From Prosapia bicincta (taxonomy: Eukaryota > Arthropoda > Insecta > Hemiptera > Cercopidae), in the NCBI GenBank assembly GCA_036971475.1, contig JBAIZL010000002.1, forward strand, positions 53,011,229-53,075,228: a stretch of DNA of 64,000 nt, given 5' to 3'. The notes beneath the pieces were generated by a model, which was given only the letters and a program-made list of their open reading frames with translations, was not told where the DNA came from and did no database searches. Numbering within the stretch: the first letter of the stretch is position 1; each line of letters starts with the position of its first letter. This document shows, piece after piece, positions 57,782 to 64,000 of this stretch. A program made the translations under genes and the position numbers.

Positions 57782-60700
57782 TCATTTAGCTCGATTGGCG
57801 ATGGTTGGCTCGATTTTGGCGATCGCCGAAGCAGATTTAGCGTTACCCAGGGTACACCACGTGGAGGCCTGCTACATTGTACCCCCACCGTATTGCGTGA
57901 AATGACTAATAATAATAAACTTGAAGCTGCATCTATCGATGTTTGGTCTAAAGGAACCCACTACAAAATGATAGGATTGTACAACCCACCTAACAATACT
58001 CCAAATGTTGACTTCATCTCAGATCTGGTTCGACACCCAAACAGTCTGGTGATTGGCGATTTCAACGCCCGCTCCAGTCGGTGGGGATATACTACTGCAA
58101 ATGTGGCTGGGAGAAGTATATAAAACCTGATCGACTCTACAAACCTGACCCATCTCCCAACCGAGCCAACATTTCTTTCCTTTGCCGGGCACTCAAGCAC
58201 TCCCGATCTCGTCCTAGTCCACGCAAACTTAATGACAAGAGCGTTCTCATCTCTTGACGACGCCATGGATGGGTGCGGGCACCGCACGTTGTGCTTAAAA
58301 ATTAAAAGCAAAAAGCGACAACCACAAAGCAGACCTAATCTTACTCGTTGGAATTTTAAAAAAGCGAACTGGGATATGTTCAAGGAGCTAACTGACGCAC
58401 TTCTGAAGGACAGCATAGTTGATACCAATCCCGACAAATCCACTCAACGTTTTGTAGAAGGGATTCTGACTGCCGCCAAGGCGAGTATTCCGAGAGGGCA
58501 AGCCAAAAAGTACAAACCCTTCTGGACCGGGTCCCTCACCGATTTAAAAGCAAATAGAAACATTGCTAGGCGAAAGGCGGAAACCACCAATAGTATGATT
58601 GCCTGCGTTAACTTGAGAAAACGTCAAGCCACTCTCAAACAAGGCATAGTACAAGCCAAAAGAACAGCTTACAGAACCTTCATATCTAAGCTAGATTTCC
58701 GTAAAGAAGGTAGCAAGGCACACAGATTCATCTCGAGCCTCAATAACGAGAAATCAAGCCATCAATGGGAACCGATTAATGACAACGCCACAGGTGGTAG
58801 AAAGCTCACAGAACCAGACAAAATAGCCAACGCTCTATGCAAACACTATGCTGCTGTCAGCAGGCTGCATGTTACATCAGAAGAGAGGAAGAGTATCATG
58901 GTAGAAACAGCTGCAGAAAACGACCACCCTCCATTTGACAACCCCTTTACACTTCAGGACCTTGAGCTAGCTTTAGCTTGCTTGAAGAATGGCAAATCTG
59001 CGGGACCTGATGGTATATTCCCCGATTTTGTTCGCCACCTAGGAGAAACCGCAAAACAAACCTTCCTCAAACTCATTAATCTCACATGGAAGACCAGAGT
59101 CCCCCATCAATGGAGGAAAGCCGAGATAATATCACTGTTAAAAAAGGGGAAAGCTGCGAACCTGCTGTCTAGTTATCGGCCCATCTCTCTCACCAGTGTA
59201 TGTTGCAAGGTGGCAGAAAAAATGATCGAACGCAGACTGCGCGAGTTTCTGGAAACCATCGGAGCAATAAGCGACAACCAAGCTGGCTTCCGCAAATACA
59301 GATCCACTACAGACCAAATCGTCAAGTTTACACAAGCGGTCAAGGATGGGTTTAACCATAAACAATCAACCCTCGCTGTTTTCGTTGATTTCAAAGCAGC
59401 ATATGACAAAATCTGGCGGCATTTGCTCCTACATAAGCTGAAACGCAGGGGAGTGACCGGTAACATGCTCAGGTGGATCAAAAGCTTCTTATCTCACCGC
59501 TTTATCAGGTGCAAGTTTCAAAACAGTACATCTTTTTACCGCCAACTACGACAGGGTCTTCCCCAGGGAGCGGTGCTTAGCTGTTTATTATTCAATGTCA
59601 TGATAGACGACCTTCAGCAGGCTATTGAATCAATTTTGGGAATGCAGTGTCTCTTTTTTGCTGACGATGTGGTTTTATGGGCAACAGGCAGCGGCATACA
59701 ACGCCTCCAAGATGCAACTAACTCCGCACTTATCAGCCTAGAAAAATGGTCAAATCAAAACAAAATGGAGGTTAGTGTGGAGAAAACCACTGCCCAACTA
59801 TTTACACTCTCAACTAAACCAGGCACATTTCAGGTCCAATACAGGGGCACAAACATCCAGCAAACAACTCAATCGAGGTATCTCGGCATTATACTAGATA
59901 CCAGGCTTTCCTTCAACAGCCATGTAAGGTCTACGGCTGAAAAAGGACAAAAGCGCAATAATCTACTGAAGCGATTGACGTCAACCAAGTGGGGAGCAAC
60001 ACAGGATGTCCTAAGCACGGCCTACAAAACATATGTCCGTCCAGTGATGGAGTATGGGAGCGAAGTTGTGTCTCTCTCCTCTAACAGTACTCTATCTAAA
60101 TATGACGTGGTCCAAAACAATGCCCTAAGGACGATCACTGGAAGTGCCAAATCCACCCCCATAGTGGCGATGCAGTTACAAGCAGATATAGAACCCCTGG
60201 AATCCAGAAGGGAGAAAAGCACTTTAAAATTTTGGGAAAGAGCTAGGCGAATAGACTCCAGTCACTGGAGTAGGTACAGACCAGCAACTCAGAGGTTGAA
60301 AACACAAATCACCCCCCTAGTGCACGCCGAAGCACTAAGAGAGAAGTATAACATCTCCACCCCGAGCCCAGCACCACTGCAAAGTTTCACTGAGGTAGTC
60401 GACGCTCTGCCAAAAGTAAACCTTCAGCTGCTGAACCCTTTAAGCAGTAAAAAGGAGACCAACCCAACAGAACTAAGGAAAAACGCTCTCGAAACCATTC
60501 ATAATCTTTACCCGAGTAACGAGTGGCTTCATGTCTATACAGACGGTTCTTACATACCTGAAACTAATTCTGCTGGGGCAGGATCCTACTGCGGGTTTTT
60601 CCAGCAATCTTCAGCTGTTGGCAGGGACTCTAGTAACTTCGAGGGAGAAATATGTGCTGTCACTGAGGCGGCCAATAATATTGAGGCGCTAAACTTACAA

Positions 60701-61306
60701 CCAAGCAGTGTTGTGTTTCTTATAGACTCACAGGCTGCAATCTCTGCCCTAAGCAACAACAAACCCACTGAAAGCCTGAATGCCTCGAACTGCCGCAAGA
60801 AATTAGCCAACCTTATTAGCAGGGGCTGGGATGTCAGCCTACAGTGGGTCCCCAGCCACGTGGGCCTTCCAGGAAACGAGAAGGCGGACGAAATGGCCAA
60901 AAAAGGAGCAGAGAAGGAGCAACCTGAAACTCTCCAAACCCTTGAAGCAGCAAAATCCCAAATTGACTCTACCATATCCAGGCTCACTAAGAACCTACTA
61001 AGAAACGCATCCACGGGTAAAATATGGGCAAACTTAGCGATCCCAGGCCACATACCTGGTCATCTGGAGAGAAGTGAAGCTGTTGCAAGGTTCCGCCTGG
61101 AAACCGGTCACGACTATCTGCAGGCTCACCTACACCGGCTTGGCATAGCCGAATCGGACGTGTGTCCACTCTGTTCCACAGAAATTATGGTGGCAAGTCA
61201 CCTGCTCACCTGCCCAAAACTCTACCATGCTCTTTACGACATCACTGCTCGGTACTGGGAGGCTCGGCGTCAAATGGCCCAACTGCCACAGACGGGCGTT
61301 GGATAA
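57782..61306 (+). pseudogene. LINE ORF2: endonuclease (partial), reverse transcriptase, RNase H
   Basis: One frame runs from the truncation point to TAA at 61304-61306, broken only by TAA at 58121-58123. The apurinic-type endonuclease part shows RGGLL, IGDFNARSSRWGY and STPDLVLV. Reverse transcriptase follows, with KSAGPDGIFPDF, YRPISLTS, LPQGAVLSCLLFNV and the catalytic FFADDVVLW (about 59656). RNase H has D in YTDGS, E in FEGEICAV, D in LIDSQAA and D in NEKADEMA, plus WVPSHVGLPGN. A C-terminal knuckle reads CPLC...HLLTC. From 58232 onward 1024 codons are uninterrupted, so the insertion is recent, but without a promoter or an intact endonuclease it cannot move unaided. Confidence 0.95.
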
Positions 61307-61334
61307 TGAAATGAATGAATGAATGAATGAATGA
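57782..61334 (+). mobile_element. 5'-truncated non-LTR retrotransposon, RNase H-bearing (Jockey/I group)
   Basis: The insertion is delimited by a 14-bp target duplication and ends in a (TGAA)n tail at 61307-61334, the standard signature of target-primed reverse transcription. The 5' end is cut inside the endonuclease domain. The presence of RNase H and a C-terminal zinc knuckle places it among RNase H-bearing LINEs of the Jockey/I group; the exact clade is uncertain. Confidence 0.93.
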
Positions 61335-61348
61335 ACAGATGTTATGGA
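61335..61348. repeat. LINE target-site duplication, right
   Basis: ACAGATGTTATGGA, identical to 57768-57781, directly after the TGAA tail. Confidence 0.9.
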
Positions 61349-64000
61349 GGTTCCAAGAGTAACTTAGTTCATAGCCTAAACGCAGAAGGGGTCCAGTCGA
61401 AATAATCAGAACCCGGATGTGATAAAAACTGAAATTTTAGCCTCAAAAAATAGTTTTCTCTAGAGAAAATGGATGTTTTCCGAAGGATAGGAGCTTTGAA
61501 GGAATTTCGAAAGGCGATATTGAACAGGTAACAGGGAAATTGTCATATGATGATCAAAGATTTCGATTGAAGGAATTGATATATTTCTTGTACGGCTTAA
61601 CACAAATTGACGACCAAATCGAGGCAACGAATGTAATTTCAGGACCGATTAGCATTAGGTAAAATATGTATTTCTTTAAAAGAATAGAACTGAGAAGGAG
61701 GGAGAGTTTGGAATTGATGACCTTTCCCTTATTCATGACGGCAGAAACTTGAAGAGGAAGCGCTTGACAAGAATAACACCGGTTCTTCTTGATATAATAT
61801 CCTGGCTTTATTATTACCTTGATGTTAGTGAACCTAGGTCGAACTAACGACAAAACGTTTGCCTTCTAATACCATTGGTCTTTGACTCTTTATTATGTTT
61901 CTACTAGCTATAACGACTTAATTGTCTGTATAAGAAATTTTAAAGCTTTTTGTGTTAAAGGAGATCATGGATTTCATTTTCATATGGAAAAGAAAGACAC
62001 TAAACATCCCAAAAGTTTAACAGCGATCAGTAAAATGACGCTGCTATTGGGAATTTCATAGATTGCGTCACGGTGAAATAGAGAGAGATATCACTATTAT
62101 TAAATGTCATTTAAAAGCAACACTTTTTTGTCTTTTTAATAATTAAATTCTATTTTTGTTAATCACATGGTGGAAATTTGTTGATATTAGATAAAACCAA
62201 TAAACGTTTCATAAACAGAATGATATTTCGTTAATGTCTAAAAGTAAACGTTTTGTGCATTGGAAAAAAATGTTTTTGTTTGACGAAACGTACTACTGCG
62301 AATAATGTTATTCTTTTGATTTCCAACAAGAAAAAGCACATCCAATCCCAGTCCTAACAAGAGGCAACGCTCTTAATGGAAAGCTTACATATCGTTTGAC
62401 TATTCGAAAGGCCTCAGGAAGTAATACGTCTTCGAGGTTAAATCGTTACTCTGCCCCGGCTTTACTGTTTTGGGGCGTTAATAAGATAGGAGAGAATTAC
62501 CTGCAATTACCAGAAGATCTGACGATCCGATCACACAAATAATTACAATTACTCTACAGATATTCAAGTAGGTTTGCGGGAGGCATTATAGTTTCCTGCA
62601 CTGTACGGAATCTCACTGCACATGTGAAACATGAATAATATTTATTTGACGTAAAATATTTTTAAAAAATAGATTTTGTTTTGATAAGTGTGTTAAATCT
62701 CCTGTAAAATTCATAAATACATTTATCATGTTTGTAATTTAAATTAATTGAAACTAAATACGACTCTACATCAAATAATATTAAATAATGGTACCAAGTT
62801 AATAATGTTGTCAATAATAACTACAATAACGTTATTAGTATATCTCGTCATCTGAAACGATTTAGATGATCAAGCATGGAACAAATAAGATATGGTGACA
62901 GCAAGAATGGCTTATTAGAACTCTTGACAAGAATTTTCTGTAGTTTATTTCGAGGAGTACTTAAATCACAATATTACCTCTCTTGGTCGGAATTGTAAAA
63001 ATACATATCATAGAAATAATTTTTGATCTATCCATTTCTATGTTTGCTATAGGTATTGAATGTAAAAATCTCTTTTCAAGTTAATAATGACAGACGACAA
63101 TTGATTATGACAATTTAAGTGTCTAACGCACCATATTATGCAAAATTATATTAAGTTAACCACGAATAATAGAATTAACATTCTAATTATAATAAAATTA
63201 ACTTCAACCAATAACTTATCTCTAACATAGCTCTTTAAAGCTAAAAATAAAGTATTAACTTTATAATTAGAACATAACTTTAATACAATTATTTTCTTTG
63301 ATGCGACAAACTTTAGTTCGTAATGACATATGTGTTAAAGAACATATAGATCTCTCGGTATATGAATTAGAGAAGTGGGTTTCGCAAATAACTACTGACC
63401 TCTTCATTTTAAACTAAATCTTCATTGTTATATAATGTTCACATTAGGTTATTAATGCTACTTCGTTTTGCTGTTATTTCTTTTCTGTGTGTAAAATATG
63501 ATAAAATTTTGTTTTGATTCTAAAAACAAATGTAGTATTAGATGCAACATATTCTGTAATAACTTCTGTGTCAATTTAAATGTCTATAACTTTTAATAAT
63601 GAGAATTGCAAATCAATGTCGTTTTCTACTTCCAGTTTATATTTATTGCTGCAAAGTGTAATAGCCTGGGATGCTACATTATCTCAATACATTTATTTTC
63701 TCACGCGCCCTTACATCCTCATTTTTCAGCTAATTCCCCTTATTTGATTATTAACTCTTTATTGCTCTAACAACTTCTTAAACCTAATAAACCTATTTAT
63801 ATTTAGTTCTTTCAGATTGGCCTCCGAATATGTAGTTGTTTCTAACAATGCAAATATGCATCTGCATTTGTACAAATAAATGTTATTCCCTTCAATACGC
63901 AAGGGGATGGCACCGCTTTAATTTTGTAATATAACAATACTTCTGGAACAATTTTCTAAACATCACGATCTATAATAAAATTCCGAATGTAAATAAAAGG
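61349..64000. other. Right flank, AT-rich, no supportable gene
   Basis: Only short unrecognised frames. A stretch at about 62362-62400 (CTTAATGGAAAGCTTACA) resembles one at about 12498-12517, hinting at a dispersed repeat. Confidence 0.5.

Noticed and set aside
60586..61053. 155-codon minus-strand frame in the LINE
   Set aside because: Antisense shadow of the RNase H domain.

Overview
The window looks like AT-rich animal nuclear DNA, most likely arthropod but not certainly so. It has long dinucleotide microsatellites, few open frames, and three kinds of eukaryotic mobile element. I found no bacterial operons, rRNA or CRISPR array. The arthropod lean rests on core promoters with a TATA box about 30 bases before TCATTT, and on protein families (DUF8207, PLA2-like, IAP parts) that I associate with arthropod Polintons. 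The species cannot be read from the sequence.

The main object is a complete Polinton/Maverick element at 30909-52553 (about 21.6 kb), a virus-like self-synthesising DNA transposon of the type also called endogenous adintovirus. It is bounded by a perfect 6-bp target duplication (AACGAT) and by terminal inverted repeats of just under 1 kb that start with AG. Inside are protein-primed DNA polymerase B, a retroviral-type integrase with a chromodomain, an FtsK/HerA-type packaging ATPase, an adenovirus-type cysteine protease, penton-like minor capsid and double-jelly-roll major capsid genes. There are also a PLA2-like protein with an arginine-rich tail, a fibre-like protein, two DUF8207 paralogues, separate BIR and RING genes (the two halves of an inhibitor of apoptosis) and several unknown genes. 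Nearly all genes are on the + strand; one small acidic gene at 37191-37563 is on the minus strand. Most of the recognisable genes carry frameshifts or nonsense codons, so this is a recently inserted but decaying copy, possibly with some assembly errors at homopolymers.

The Polinton genes seem to be transcribed singly. Several have their own TATA plus initiator promoter. A 44-nt hairpin with a 20-bp stem and TTCG loop lies downstream of at least two genes on opposite strands, inside a larger conserved 3' module.

Outside the Polinton: a 1.1-kb open frame at 2061-3209 that looks like the terminal exon of a secreted, asparagine-rich glycoprotein; a 258-bp palindrome (5246-5507) next to a repeat that recurs at 7312; a Penelope-like fragment with a GIY-YIG nuclease (8945-9525) flanked by inverted repeats; a tRNA-like (SINE) relic near 11.75 kb; a 50-bp minisatellite (13869-14470) beside a pogo/Tigger-like terminus; and a 5'-truncated non-LTR retrotransposon (57782-61334) with an intact RT-RNase H frame and a 14-bp target duplication. 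The rest is AT-rich non-coding DNA in which I see no supportable gene.
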